Positions 10,463 through 20,019 are shown, numbered from the stretch's first letter. The stretch: 64,000 nucleotides of DNA from Hydrogenophaga sp. (GCF_030373245.1 NZ_JAUCZF010000002.1:1-64000), one strand, 5' to 3'. Translations and numbers: made by a program. Notes: generated by a model not told the origin, from the letters alone.

Positions 10463-11339
10463 GTTCGTACACCGTCTTTCCGCGCAGCACAAACAGATGG
10501 CGTGCATCACTGAAGTTTTCCGCGTGTCCGACAAATAGCTTGCCACCAGGTTTCATGACGCGGTGGATGCGCTCCAGCACCTGGCGCTGCGTCGCGGCAT
10601 CGAAATAGATCATCACATTGCGGCAGAACACGATGTCGAACGGGTCACGAAACGGCAGTTCCTGGATCAGGTTGACCGTCTGGAAACCCATGGATTTGCG
10701 CAACTCGGGCTTGATGCGCATCAGCCCGGCGTTGCCACCCTTGCCGCGCATGAAGAATCGCTGGACGCGCTCCGGGCTCAGACCTTTGACGCCATCGGCC
10801 TTGTACACACCGCGTTCGGCCGTGGCCAGCACCTGGGTGTCGATGTCGCTGTTGAGCAGTTCAAACGATCCGGAGGCACCCAGCGCCTCGGTGGCCGTCA
10901 TGGCGATCGAATACGGTTCTTCGCCGGTGGAGGCAGCCGAGCACCAGATGCGCCAGGGACGCGATCTTTCGGCGTTCAGCATCTCGCTCAGCACCTCGAA
11001 GTGGTGCTGCTCGCGGAAGAAGGCGGTGAGGTTGGTGGTGAGCACGTTGATGAAGCTCTGCCACTCGCTGCCATCATGTTTCTCCAGCCAGTCCAGGTAG
11101 CTGCTGAAACTGGTGTGACCGGTTTCGCGCAGGCGACGCGATACGCGGCTGTAGACCATGGCGTGTTTGCCGTCGTGCAGGCTGATGCCGGCCTTCTGGT
11201 AGATCAGGCGCTTGATGCGCTCGAAATCGGCATCGCTCCAGACGAACTCTCGCTCCGCCGACAGCGGACCGGGCTCGATCAGCCGCGGCGCGGGCAATGG
11301 GCGCGGTGGACGCGCGAGGGAAGGAGACGGCTGCAGCAT
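10455..11339 (-). CDS. cheR: Chemotaxis protein methyltransferase CheR
   Basis: NLTAFFREQHHFEVL; IWCSAASTGEEPYSIAM; DIVFCRNVMIYFD; LFVGHAENF. Confidence 0.95.
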   Translation of the reverse strand: MLQPSPSLARPPRPLPAPRLIEPGPLSAEREFVWSDADFERIKRLIYQKAGISLHDGKHAMVYSRVSRRLRETGHTSFSSYLDWLEKHDGSEWQSFINVLTTNLTAFFREQHHFEVLSEMLNAERSRPWRIWCSAASTGEEPYSIAMTATEALGASGSFELLNSDIDTQVLATAERGVYKADGVKGLSPERVQRFFMRGKGGNAGLMRIKPELRKSMGFQTVNLIQELPFRDPFDIVFCRNVMIYFDAATQRQVLERIHRVMKPGGKLFVGHAENFSDARHLFVLRGKTVYERV

Positions 11340-11370
11340 GGGGTGTCCTGGAAAGGGTCGGGCGCGGGGG

Positions 11371-13497
11371 TCAGTGGCGTGTGCGCCGCACCAGGCCCGA
11401 GGTATCCAGGATCAGGGCAACCTTGCCGTCGCCGAGGATGGTGGCGCCTGATACGTTGGGCACCTTGCGGTAGTTGGATTCGAGGTTCTTGATCACCACC
11501 TGCTGCTGGCCGATGAGCTCGTCCACCATCAGCGCCGCGCGAGATCCCTCGGCTTCCACCACCACCATGATCGGGCTGCTGGCGTTGAACTCGAAGCGGG
11601 GTACCTGGAATACCTGCTCCAGCTCGATCACCGGCATGTACTCTTCGCGCACCTTGACCAGGCGCGCACCTTGAGCGACCGTGCTGACATCACTGGCGCG
11701 GATCTGGAACGATTCGATCACCGAAGCCAGCGGCAGGATGTAGACCTCGTCGCTGACGCGCACCGTCATGCCGTCCATGATGGCCAGGGTCAGCGGCAGG
11801 CGCACCGACACGCGCATGCCGTAGCCTTCGGCGGAATCGATCTCGACTGTGCCGCCAAGCGACAGGATGTTTTTCTTGACCACGTCCATGCCGACGCCGC
11901 GGCCGGAGACATCTGTCACGGTTTCGGCGGTGGAGAAGCCAGGCGCCATGATCAGGTTCCAGACCTCGGTGTCGCTGAGCGAATCTGGCGCGTCCATGCC
12001 CTTTTCGCGCGCCTTGCTCAGCAGCTTCGCGCGCGAAAGGCCTTTGCCGTCGTCGCGCACCTCGATCAGGATGGAGCCGCCCTGGTGGCTGGCCGAAAGT
12101 GTGATGGTGCCTTGCTCGGGCTTGCCTTTGGCACGGCGTTCCTCGGGCATCTCAATGCCGTGGTCGGCGCTGTTGCGGATCAGGTGGGTGAGCGGGTCGG
12201 TGATCTTTTCGATCAGACCCTTGTCGAGTTCGGTCGACTCGCCGTGGGTGATGAGATCCACCTTTTTGCCCAGCTTGGCGGTGAGGTCGCGCAGCATGCG
12301 GGGAAAGCGGTTGAACACCACTGACATCGGAATCATGCGGATCGACATCACGGCTTCCTGCAGGTCGCGCGTGTTGCGGTCCAGGTCGGCCAGCCCGGCC
12401 AGCAGAGGCTGGTTGGCGGCGCTGTCGAGCTCACGGCTCTTTTGTGCCAGCATGGCCTGGGTGATAACGAGCTCACCGACCAGGTTGATCAGCTGGTCCA
12501 CCTTGCTGACGGAGACGCGCAGCGTGCTCGATTCCATAGAGCTGGTGCTGGGTGCGCGAGCCTCAGGCCGCGGCGCGGTCTTGTTCGCCATGGGCGTGAT
12601 CACCGGCTCACTCGCGGCGGCAGCGGGCTGGCTGGCGTCGCTGGGCGAACCCGGGGCGCCGTCGAAGAAACCAAAATCGCTGGCGCCATCGGAGGATGGC
12701 GCATGGCTGACCGGCGGGGAAGGCGAATCGACCTGCGTCGCAGCAGCGAGATCGTGGATGGCGATCTGCTCTTTGCTCACATGGAAGGTGAACAGATCCA
12801 GCAGATCGGTGTCGCTGGCTGAGGTCTGGACGCGGTAGACGCGCTTGTCGCTTTGGTCGCAGGGCAGGGGCTCGATCACGCCCAGACCGGGAATGTCGCG
12901 AAACAGCTCGGCGATGCCGTCGGCTTGGTTCGGCTGATCGAGTGGACCGATGTGCAGTTCGAGCTGTCGCAAGCCTGCTTGGGCGGGGGCGCTGACGACC
13001 ACGGCGGGCGCAGCAGGTGCAGCAGGTGCAGCAGGTGCGGTCGCCTGGGAGGTCGCCGCGCCGGGCAGGCTCGGGCCGCCCTGGGCGAGCTGGCTGATGC
13101 GACCCACCAGATTGGCGGTAGCGGGCGCATCGACCCGTTTGCCCTGGTGTTGGGCCAGCAGCAGGCGCAAGGCGTCGGAGGATTCCAGCAACACGTCGAC
13201 CATGGCAGCAGTCGGCTGCAGCTCGTGGCGGCGCAGCTTGTCCAGCAGCGACTCCATCTGGTGGGTGAGCTCGGCCACGTCGGCAAAGCCAAAGGTGGCG
13301 GCGCCGCCCTTGATGGAGTGCGCACAGCGGAAGATCGCGTTGAGCTCTTCGTCGTCGGCTGCTTCCAGATCCAGCTGCAGCAGCATCTGCTCCATCTGGT
13401 CCAGGTTCTCACCAGCTTCTTCAAAGAAGATCTGGTAGAACTGGGTCAGGTCGAAATTGCCGTTGGCACTTTGGCCTTCGGTGGTCATGTCACCCAT
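11371..13497 (-). CDS. cheA: Chemotaxis histidine kinase CheA
   Basis: Hpt FRCAHSIKGGAATFG; LTHLIRNSADHGIE; GRGVGMDVVKKNI; C-terminal CheW-like domain. Confidence 0.96.
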   Translation of the reverse strand: MGDMTTEGQSANGNFDLTQFYQIFFEEAGENLDQMEQMLLQLDLEAADDEELNAIFRCAHSIKGGAATFGFADVAELTHQMESLLDKLRRHELQPTAAMVDVLLESSDALRLLLAQHQGKRVDAPATANLVGRISQLAQGGPSLPGAATSQATAPAAPAAPAAPAVVVSAPAQAGLRQLELHIGPLDQPNQADGIAELFRDIPGLGVIEPLPCDQSDKRVYRVQTSASDTDLLDLFTFHVSKEQIAIHDLAAATQVDSPSPPVSHAPSSDGASDFGFFDGAPGSPSDASQPAAAASEPVITPMANKTAPRPEARAPSTSSMESSTLRVSVSKVDQLINLVGELVITQAMLAQKSRELDSAANQPLLAGLADLDRNTRDLQEAVMSIRMIPMSVVFNRFPRMLRDLTAKLGKKVDLITHGESTELDKGLIEKITDPLTHLIRNSADHGIEMPEERRAKGKPEQGTITLSASHQGGSILIEVRDDGKGLSRAKLLSKAREKGMDAPDSLSDTEVWNLIMAPGFSTAETVTDVSGRGVGMDVVKKNILSLGGTVEIDSAEGYGMRVSVRLPLTLAIMDGMTVRVSDEVYILPLASVIESFQIRASDVSTVAQGARLVKVREEYMPVIELEQVFQVPRFEFNASSPIMVVVEAEGSRAALMVDELIGQQQVVIKNLESNYRKVPNVSGATILGDGKVALILDTSGLVRRTRH

Positions 13498-13545
13498 GGG
13501 GGGCTCCTGGTCGATGTCGCTGAGGGGATCGTCTGGGGGCGGAGG

Positions 13546-13908
13546 TCAGCGGATGACCTTGTGGATCACCTCTATGAGACGGGTCGGGTCGAAGGGCTTG
13601 ACCAGCCAGCCAGTGGCCCCTGCGCTGCGCCCGGCCTGCTTCATCTGGTCGCTCGACTCGGTGGTCAGGATCAGAATGGGGATGGTCTTGAATTTGGGGT
13701 GGTCACGCAGCTTGCGCGTGAGCCCCAGGCCATCCAGTCGTGGCATGTTCTGGTCGGTCAGCACCAGATCGATGCTGTGGTGCTGCGCTTTTTCGAAGGC
13801 GTCCTGACCGTCAACCGCTTCCACCACGTGGAAACCGGCCCCGGTCAGGGTGAACGCCACCATCTTTCGCATGGAAGCCGAGTCGTCTACGGCAAGAATC
13901 GATTGCAT
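13546..13908 (-). CDS. cheY: Chemotaxis response regulator CheY (che-cluster copy)
   Basis: ILAVDDSASMRKMVAFTL; LVLTDQNMPRLDGL; ATGWLVKPFDP. Confidence 0.92.
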   Translation of the reverse strand: MQSILAVDDSASMRKMVAFTLTGAGFHVVEAVDGQDAFEKAQHHSIDLVLTDQNMPRLDGLGLTRKLRDHPKFKTIPILILTTESSDQMKQAGRSAGATGWLVKPFDPTRLIEVIHKVIR

Positions 13909-13971
13909 GGGTGTACTCCGTCAGTCAGAGAGGTATCGGCAAAAAGTGTTGGGGCTTGAGATCGTCTGATC

Positions 13972-14406
13972 TCAAAAGAGCTCGATGGCGCCAGCGTCCA
14001 TCTCGCTCTGGGTTACCGGGCTGGGCCGCTCGGGCAGGATTTCCACGGTCACGGGCAATTCGCCGTCTTCGGGGGCCATGGCCTCCTCGGCCAGCTTCCA
14101 GGTGCAGCCTTGCAAGACCTTGCCGGTGTGCACGATCAGCTGCGTGGCCATGTCGTGGAACTGCAACTCGGTGACGGCCTGGTGCAGGCTTTCGCGCATA
14201 CGCCCCACGGCCTGGTGATCCTCGCTGATCAGTTCGGCCAGGGCGTGGTTGGCCGATCCGAAGCGTTCCAGCAGGTTGCCTGTGGCGTGATCCAGCAGGC
14301 CTTCTAGGCGCTTGAGATCGGTCATGGCCATCATCAAGGCGTCCTGGACGTCGGCCACCAGGGCCACCGGCAGAGAAACGGAAGGGGAGGCGGATGGGTT
14401 GCTCAT
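13972..14406 (-). CDS. CheZ-like/chemotaxis-associated helical protein
   Basis: VTELQFHDMATQLIVHTGKVL resembles CheZ DFHDLTGQ helix; C-terminus DAGAIELF; first gene of che operon. Confidence 0.5.
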   Translation of the reverse strand: MSNPSASPSVSLPVALVADVQDALMMAMTDLKRLEGLLDHATGNLLERFGSANHALAELISEDHQAVGRMRESLHQAVTELQFHDMATQLIVHTGKVLQGCTWKLAEEAMAPEDGELPVTVEILPERPSPVTQSEMDAGAIELF

Positions 14407-14482
14407 ATCTGGTGTGACATGGGGTGGATATCGATGCATCGGTTTGGGCGGGCAGTACAATTTTCTGCAGCTGCAGACTTCC

Positions 14483-14511
14483 TTATCGGCCGATTACCGG
14501 GCAAATGCAGC
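14483..14511 (-). promoter_or_regulatory. Candidate sigma-28 (FliA) promoter for che operon
   Basis: Perfect GCCGATAA -10 at 14483-14490 on minus strand, ~77 nt upstream of first che ORF; -35 poorly matched. Confidence 0.4.
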
Positions 14512-14577
14512 ACCATTTCGCCCCTTGATCTCCCCGATCCCAGCCCCGTCGCCCCTGACCGACCCGACCGATGCCCC

Positions 14578-15729
14578 ATGAGCGCGACGCCTGAACCCTC
14601 CCCACCCAGACCTTTGGTGCGCATCCTGCATCTGGAGGACTCCCGGGTGGACCATGCGCTGGTCAAGTTCGCGCTGCAGCGAAGCCAGATGGCTTGCGAG
14701 CTGACGCTGGTGGACACCATGGAAGACTTCGAAATCCAGCTCGGCTCCAACGCCTACGACGTGGTGCTGGCCGATTACCACCTGCCGGGTTTCACAGGTC
14801 TGGACGCGTGGGAAATCGCGCGCAAGCTGCGGCCTGATCTGCCTTTTGTGGTGCTGTCGGGGGCCATCGGCGAAGCCGCGGCGGTCGACGCCATGCACCG
14901 GGGTGTGAGCGACTACCTGCTCAAGGACAACATGCACCGCCTGGCGCACGTGATCGAGCGCGCGCTGGAGGTCAGCGAGACGCGCCGCGCCAAGGTACAT
15001 GCCGACGCCGAGCTGGCCGACTCGCGCCAGCGCCTGGCCGAGCTGGCCGAGCACCTGCAGACCGGTATCGAGCAGGAGCGGGCCGACATCGCGCGCGAAA
15101 TCCACGACGATATTGGCGGTGCGCTGGCCGCCGTCAAGCTCGATCTGGCCTGGGTTGGCCGACACGCACAGGATGAAGAGCTGCAGCGCCATGTTGTCTC
15201 GGCGATGGAGATGCTGCAGCACGCGTTGGGCGCGAGCCAGCGCATCATGCTGAATCTGCGTCCACCCATCCTCGACCAGGGCCTGGTGGCGGCGGTTCAG
15301 TGGCTGGCTTCCAGCTTTGAGCGCCGCACCGGTACGCCCGTGGTGGTGCGCCGTTCGTCCGAGGTGATCGAGGTCTCGCGCGAGCTGCAGCTGGTGGCTT
15401 ACCGCACGGCCCAGGAAGCGCTCACCAATGTATCCAAGCATGCCCATGCCACTGCGGTCGACATCGACCTGAGCGATCGCGAGGGCGTGCTCACGCTGGA
15501 GGTCAACGACAATGGCCAGGGCATGAGTGCACAGGCCTTGCGCAAGGCCAAGTCCTTTGGCCTGCTCGGACTCAGGGAGCGCGCAGCCAAGGTCGACGGC
15601 TGGCTCGACATCAGCACCTCACCGCGGGGTACCTCGGTGATCCTGTCGGTGCCGCTGCATACCGTGAGCCACCCGGCGCACGACGACGTGAATGAGGAAC
15701 AACAGCATGATCAAGGTGGTTTTGTGTGA
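14578..15729 (+). CDS. REC-HisKA_3 sensor histidine kinase (NarX/DegS type)
   Basis: N-terminal REC (VVLADYHLPGFTGLDAW), ERADIAREIHDDIGGALAAVKLDL, SFGLLGLRERA. Confidence 0.9.
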   Translation: MSATPEPSPPRPLVRILHLEDSRVDHALVKFALQRSQMACELTLVDTMEDFEIQLGSNAYDVVLADYHLPGFTGLDAWEIARKLRPDLPFVVLSGAIGEAAAVDAMHRGVSDYLLKDNMHRLAHVIERALEVSETRRAKVHADAELADSRQRLAELAEHLQTGIEQERADIAREIHDDIGGALAAVKLDLAWVGRHAQDEELQRHVVSAMEMLQHALGASQRIMLNLRPPILDQGLVAAVQWLASSFERRTGTPVVVRRSSEVIEVSRELQLVAYRTAQEALTNVSKHAHATAVDIDLSDREGVLTLEVNDNGQGMSAQALRKAKSFGLLGLRERAAKVDGWLDISTSPRGTSVILSVPLHTVSHPAHDDVNEEQQHDQGGFV

Positions 15730-16336
15730 CGACCATGCGGTGGTGCGCCGCGGCATCCGCGACACCATCTCGGAGGCGGTCGACATCCAGGTGGTAGGCG
15801 AGGCGGGCAGCTACCCCGAGCTGCGCGAGCAGCTTCGAAAGACGCCGTGCGACGTGCTGGTGCTGGACCTCAACATGCCTGGGCGCGGCGGGCTGGAGGT
15901 GCTGGCCACGCTGAGGGAGGAGGGCTCTGCGGTCAAGGCGCTGGTCGTGTCGATGTACCCGGAAGACCAGTACGCCATCCGTTGTCTGCGCGCCGGCGCG
16001 CGCGGCTACCTCAACAAGGCGGGTGAGCCGGCCGAGATGATCGAAGCGATTCGCACGGTGCAGCAAGGGCGCAAATACGTCACGCCCGAGGTGGCCCAGA
16101 TGCTGGTCGACAACCTGAGCGCGCCCGAGAACGAAGAACTGCACGCCAGCCTGTCCGAGCGCGAGATGCAGACGCTGCAGAAGATCGCCTCGGGCAAGAA
16201 GCTCTCGGAGATCGCGGAAGAGCTGATGCTCAGCCCCAAGACGGTGAGCGTCTACCGTGCCCGCGTGCTGGACAAGCTGCACCTGGCCAACAACGCCGAA
16301 CTCACGGTCTACGCGATCCGCAACAACCTGGTTTGA
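15707..16336 (+). CDS. LuxR/NarL-family response regulator
   Basis: VVLCDDHAVVRRGIRD; LDLNMPGRGGLEVL; LSEREMQTLQKIASGKKLSEIAEELMLSPKTVSVYRARVLDKL. Confidence 0.95.
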   Translation: MIKVVLCDDHAVVRRGIRDTISEAVDIQVVGEAGSYPELREQLRKTPCDVLVLDLNMPGRGGLEVLATLREEGSAVKALVVSMYPEDQYAIRCLRAGARGYLNKAGEPAEMIEAIRTVQQGRKYVTPEVAQMLVDNLSAPENEELHASLSEREMQTLQKIASGKKLSEIAEELMLSPKTVSVYRARVLDKLHLANNAELTVYAIRNNLV

Positions 16337-16434
16337 AGGCACAGCCCTGGCGGCGAGCGTTGGCCACGCCCACCGGATGGAGGTGCTCACCGTCTTGCAC
16401 TGGGGTGCTGGTTTTTCACCCGCGATTCGATCTC

Positions 16435-16818
16435 ATGCTGCTTCGCTACAGCCTCGTTCTTGCCGCCACGCTGGCGGTTCTCGGCCCCGCCCACGCCAGC
16501 GGCAAAGGCTGCCTGCCCGAAGGCAGCTTCACCATGATGGGGCAGAAAACCCTGATCAAGAACTGCATGTCAAACAACGGGGTGCCGCAGGTGAAATTCG
16601 TGGAAGGTTGCAGAGGTCTGTCCGAGTTCACGGTCCAGTTCGGCGACCAGCCCGCCAAGATCGCCGACCTGGCGGCCTGCCCCACCGGGGCCTGGGGCGT
16701 GTGCGAAAAACTCTTCGGCGCACCCATGAGCAGCCTCTGCCACCTTCGGGACGCGTCAGCGCTCAAGGACACCGAGGCCAGTTGCCAATCAGGCGACGGC
16801 ACCTGGAGAAAGGGATGA
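16435..16818 (+). CDS. Small exported Cys-rich hypothetical protein
   Basis: Signal peptide MLLRYSLVLAATLAVLGPAHA; seven Cys in mature region. Confidence 0.65.
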   Translation: MLLRYSLVLAATLAVLGPAHASGKGCLPEGSFTMMGQKTLIKNCMSNNGVPQVKFVEGCRGLSEFTVQFGDQPAKIADLAACPTGAWGVCEKLFGAPMSSLCHLRDASALKDTEASCQSGDGTWRKG

Positions 16819-17261
16819 GCACTGCGGCGACATGGTCGCGCCGCGCCTGGCTGGCGAGTGCGCCGCTTTGGCTGCTGGCCTGTGGAAAGCCCGACGATCC
16901 GCAAGCCGTGCTGGAGGCGGCGGTGCAGCGGCTGCAGGCCGCGCTCGAAGGCAAGGAGGTGGATGACGTGTTGGCCATGCTGGACTTGCGATTTCGCGCG
17001 CAGGACGAGCTCGATGCCGAGTGGGCGCGCAAGACGATGGCGCTGGTGTTCCTGCGTTTCAACCAGGTGCGCGTGATCGCGGTCAACGCCCAGTCCCGCA
17101 TAGATGAAGGCAGTGGCGGGCGGGTCGGTCGCACCACCGCGCAGGTGCTGGTGACTGGGGCTCAGGGACTGATCCCAGAGCGCGCCGAACCTTACTCGCT
17201 GGAGCTGGTCTGGTGGCGTGAGGGCGACGACTGGAAGCTTCGAGATCTGCGCTGGCAGTGA
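16815..17261 (+). CDS. Putative lipoprotein
   Basis: Lipobox LLAC-G; start overlaps previous stop. Confidence 0.65.
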   Translation: MSTAATWSRRAWLASAPLWLLACGKPDDPQAVLEAAVQRLQAALEGKEVDDVLAMLDLRFRAQDELDAEWARKTMALVFLRFNQVRVIAVNAQSRIDEGSGGRVGRTTAQVLVTGAQGLIPERAEPYSLELVWWREGDDWKLRDLRWQ

Positions 17262-17279
17262 CGGACCGGATCGGCGCAG

Positions 17280-18044
17280 TCAGCCGGTGAAGAGGCTGGT
17301 GGCCAGCCGCAGCAGCGAGACCACCGGCCGGTCCAGCATGGGCAAGGTCGCGGCGATGCCGATCAGGCCGGCCGTGAGCGTGAGCGGAAAGCCGATGGCG
17401 AAGGCATTCATCTGCGGCGCGATGCGCGACACAAAGCCCAGCACGATGTTGATGAACAGCAGCATGCCGATCATGGGCAGGGCGATCCACAGTCCGTAGT
17501 GAAACACCACCGCTCCCAGTTCGTGCAGGCGAAGCCGGTTGATCGAATCGAAGGCGCTGCCGTCGAGCGGAAAGGTATTGAAGCTGGCGATCACCGCCTG
17601 CAGCAGCATCAGGTGCCCGCCCAGGATGACGAACAGCAGCATGGTCATGTTGCCGAAGAACCGTCCTACGGTGCTGGTCTGGGCGTTGGTGGACGGGTCA
17701 AAAAAACCGGCGAAGTTCAGGCCCATCTGCAGACCGATCACCTCACCGGCGAGCTCGACCGACGCAAACACGATGCGTACCGCCAACCCGATCGCCACGC
17801 CGATCACCACCTGCTGCAGCACCACCGAAAACGCACGCGGGTCGGTCAGCGCGATCACCGGCTGATCGGCCAGACCGGCCTGGGCGCAGACCGCGATCAG
17901 AAACGCCAGCGCCACGCGCGTGCGCACCGGTACCGAGCGTGCCGAGAAGATGGGCGCGCTGGAGAACACCGCCAGAATGCGCAGAAATGGCCAGAATACC
18001 GGCGAGACCAGCGCCATCACGTCGGCTTCGGTGAAGGTCGGCAT
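17280..18044 (-). CDS. fliR: Flagellar biosynthetic protein FliR
   Basis: VFWPFLRILAVFSSAPIFSARSVPVRTRVALAFLI; G/F/P-rich TM protein in fliOPQR. Confidence 0.95.
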   Translation of the reverse strand: MPTFTEADVMALVSPVFWPFLRILAVFSSAPIFSARSVPVRTRVALAFLIAVCAQAGLADQPVIALTDPRAFSVVLQQVVIGVAIGLAVRIVFASVELAGEVIGLQMGLNFAGFFDPSTNAQTSTVGRFFGNMTMLLFVILGGHLMLLQAVIASFNTFPLDGSAFDSINRLRLHELGAVVFHYGLWIALPMIGMLLFINIVLGFVSRIAPQMNAFAIGFPLTLTAGLIGIAATLPMLDRPVVSLLRLATSLFTG

Positions 18045-18107
18045 GGGTTCAGCCAGCGCTTGCTTGGGCTTCGACCCCGTTAGAGCGGTACGAAGGCCAC
18101 TCGATCC

Positions 18108-18184
18108 CAGAACGCCGCAGAACCGGCTTGGCCGGGCTGCCAGCGTGGCCCCCTGGGGGGTGACGCCGAAGGCGGCGCGGGGGA
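18108..18184 (-). repeat. Intergenic hairpin repeat family A, right after fliQ stop
   Basis: gaaccggcttggccgggctgccagcgtggccccctggggggtgacgccgaaggcggcgcggg. Confidence 0.8.
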
Positions 18185-18191
18185 GGCGTGC

Positions 18192-18461
18192 TCATACAGC
18201 AAAACTCGGAATGGCCAGGATCGTGCTGCGGATGAACTCGACCATGGTGGTCAGCATCCACGGCCCCGCAATGGCGAACACCGCGATCGCCGCCACGAGT
18301 TTGGGTACGAACGACAGCGTGGCTTCGTGGATCTGGGTGATGGCCTGGAACAGGCTCACCAGCAGACCCACACCCAGCACCGTCGCCAGCACCGGCGCGG
18401 CGATCATGAGCAGCATGTAGAGCGCGTTTTGGCCTAGGGTGAGCGCGGCTTGTGGTTCCAT
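18192..18461 (-). CDS. fliQ: Flagellar biosynthetic protein FliQ
   Basis: LMIAAPVLATVLGVGLLVSLFQAITQIHEATLSFVPKLVA. Confidence 0.96.
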   Translation of the reverse strand: MEPQAALTLGQNALYMLLMIAAPVLATVLGVGLLVSLFQAITQIHEATLSFVPKLVAAIAVFAIAGPWMLTTMVEFIRSTILAIPSFAV

Positions 18462-18486
18462 CTCAGCGATCCCGACTGAAGGTGAA

Positions 18487-18580
18487 ATGCGCCACGCAGC
18501 GGTGGAGCATGGGTGTAGGGCGAGAAGGGCCAGCCGCCGGGCCGCCCCAAGGCAGGCCCAGCCCCCTCGGGGGGCTGAGG
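18487..18580 (-). repeat. Family B hairpin repeat, copy 1 in fliP-fliQ gap
   Basis: gaagggccagccgccgggccgccccaaggcaggcccagccccctcggggggc. Confidence 0.8.
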
Positions 18581-18660
18581 GCCGCGGCTCCGAGCCTGCC
18601 TGCGCAGGCTCGGACAGCCCGAAGAGGCACGGCCTGCGGCCGTGACGCGCCCTGCAAGGG

Positions 18661-18780
18661 GCGACCCGCGCAACGTCTGAGCGTGGGGGTGAGGCAAGAA
18701 GGGCCAGCCGCCGGGCCGCCCCAAGGCAGGCCCAGCCCCCTTGGGGGGCAGCGACCCGCGCAGCGGTGGAGCGTGGGGGC
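18661..18780 (-). repeat. Family B hairpin repeat, copy 2 adjacent to fliP stop
   Basis: gaagggccagccgccgggccgccccaaggcaggcccagcccccttggggggcagcgacccgcgcagcggtggagcgtggggg. Confidence 0.8.
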
Positions 18781-18785
18781 CTCAG

Positions 18786-19631
18786 TCACACCGCAAAGCT
18801 GGCTGCGAGTGAGCCCAGCAGGATGTTCCAGCCATCGGCCAGCACGAACAGCATGAGCTTGAACGGCAGGGCCACCAGCACCGGCGAGAGCATCATCATG
18901 CCCAGCGACATCAGCACGCTGGCGACCACCATGTCGATCACCAGGAAAGGAATGAAGATCATGAAACCGATCTGGAACGCGGTCTTGAGCTCGCTGGTGA
19001 CGAAAGCGGGCACGATGACGCGAAACGGCGCGGTCTCAGCCGTGACCTCATTCGGGAGCTTGGCCAGCCGAGCGAACAGCTCGAAGTCCGACTGGCGGGT
19101 CTGCTTGAGCATGAAGGCGCGCATCGGTGCCTGGCCGTTTTCCAGTGCCTGCTCGAAGCTGATCTGGTTGGCGGTGTAGGGTGCATAGGCATCCTGGTAG
19201 ACCTTGTCCAGCGTGGGACCCATCACGAACAGGGTGAGGAACAGCGACAGGCCGACGATCACCTGGTTCGGGGGCGCCGACTGGGTGCCCAGCGCCTGGC
19301 GCATCAGCGAGAGCACGATGACGATGCGGGTGAAGCCCGTCATGAGCAACAACACAGCCGGCAGGAACGACAGCGCGGTGAAGAACAGCAGGGTCTGGAT
19401 CGGCACCGAGTAGCTGTTGCTGCCCGCGCCCTGGCCGATCACCAGCGGCAGCGAGGCGCCGCCAGTGGCCGGTGGAAGGGCAGGGCCGGTCTGGGCCAGC
19501 GCCGCGCCTGCGACCAGGCTCAGCAGCAGGCCGATGACGACAGTGCCGGCGCGAGGCAGGGCGGACGGTTCAGCGCGGTGCATGAGGGCCTTGTGGCTTG
19601 AGTTGTGCGATCTGTGCAAGGCGCGCGGCAA
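18786..19631 (-). CDS. fliP: Flagellar biosynthetic protein FliP
   Basis: [53 protein letters not shown]. Confidence 0.97.
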   Translation of the reverse strand: MPRALHRSHNSSHKALMHRAEPSALPRAGTVVIGLLLSLVAGAALAQTGPALPPATGGASLPLVIGQGAGSNSYSVPIQTLLFFTALSFLPAVLLLMTGFTRIVIVLSLMRQALGTQSAPPNQVIVGLSLFLTLFVMGPTLDKVYQDAYAPYTANQISFEQALENGQAPMRAFMLKQTRQSDFELFARLAKLPNEVTAETAPFRVIVPAFVTSELKTAFQIGFMIFIPFLVIDMVVASVLMSLGMMMLSPVLVALPFKLMLFVLADGWNILLGSLAASFAV

Positions 19632-19947
19632 AGCCGCCGGCTTGCAAAGGTGCAGTGGCGCCCGGTGGCGGCCCCGCCATGTCGGAAGCAGGCAGAGGCA
19701 GGCTGTGCAAGGCGGTGATGCCGCCCGGTGCGACGCCCAGCACCAGACACAGGCTGTTGTCGCCTTCTCCCACCTGCACCGTGACCACGCGCTGCTGCGG
19801 TCCGAGCGACAGGCTGTTCATCACCTGCAGCCGCGGTCCGCCCTGGCTGGCGGCGCCAGGCAGGTGCCGCCGGTAGCGCTGCAGCATCCAGGCGACGCCG
19901 ATCATCACGACCAGCAACACCACAGCAGGCAAAGCGTTTTGGAACAT
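19570..19947 (-). CDS. fliO: Flagellar biosynthetic protein FliO
   Basis: Single N-terminal [23 protein letters not shown]; between fliN and fliP. Confidence 0.85.
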   Translation of the reverse strand: MFQNALPAVVLLVVMIGVAWMLQRYRRHLPGAASQGGPRLQVMNSLSLGPQQRVVTVQVGEGDNSLCLVLGVAPGGITALHSLPLPASDMAGPPPGATAPLQAGGFAARLAQIAQLKPQGPHAPR

Positions 19948-20019
19948 AAAGTTGAAGGAAAAACAACCGATAAAAAGAAGACCGATGCGGCGCGAGGTAG
20001 ATCAGACTCAGGGCGCAGC

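Noticed and set aside
12600-13060. Repetitive gcaggtgcagcaggtgcagcaggtgc in cheA
   Set aside because: In-frame Ala/Pro-rich linker of CheA, not a separate repeat element.
18434-18856. ORFs in fliP-fliQ gap (18439-18645, 18452-18856, 18463-18789)
   Set aside because: Translations of the GC repeats; low-complexity Pro/Gly/Arg-rich.
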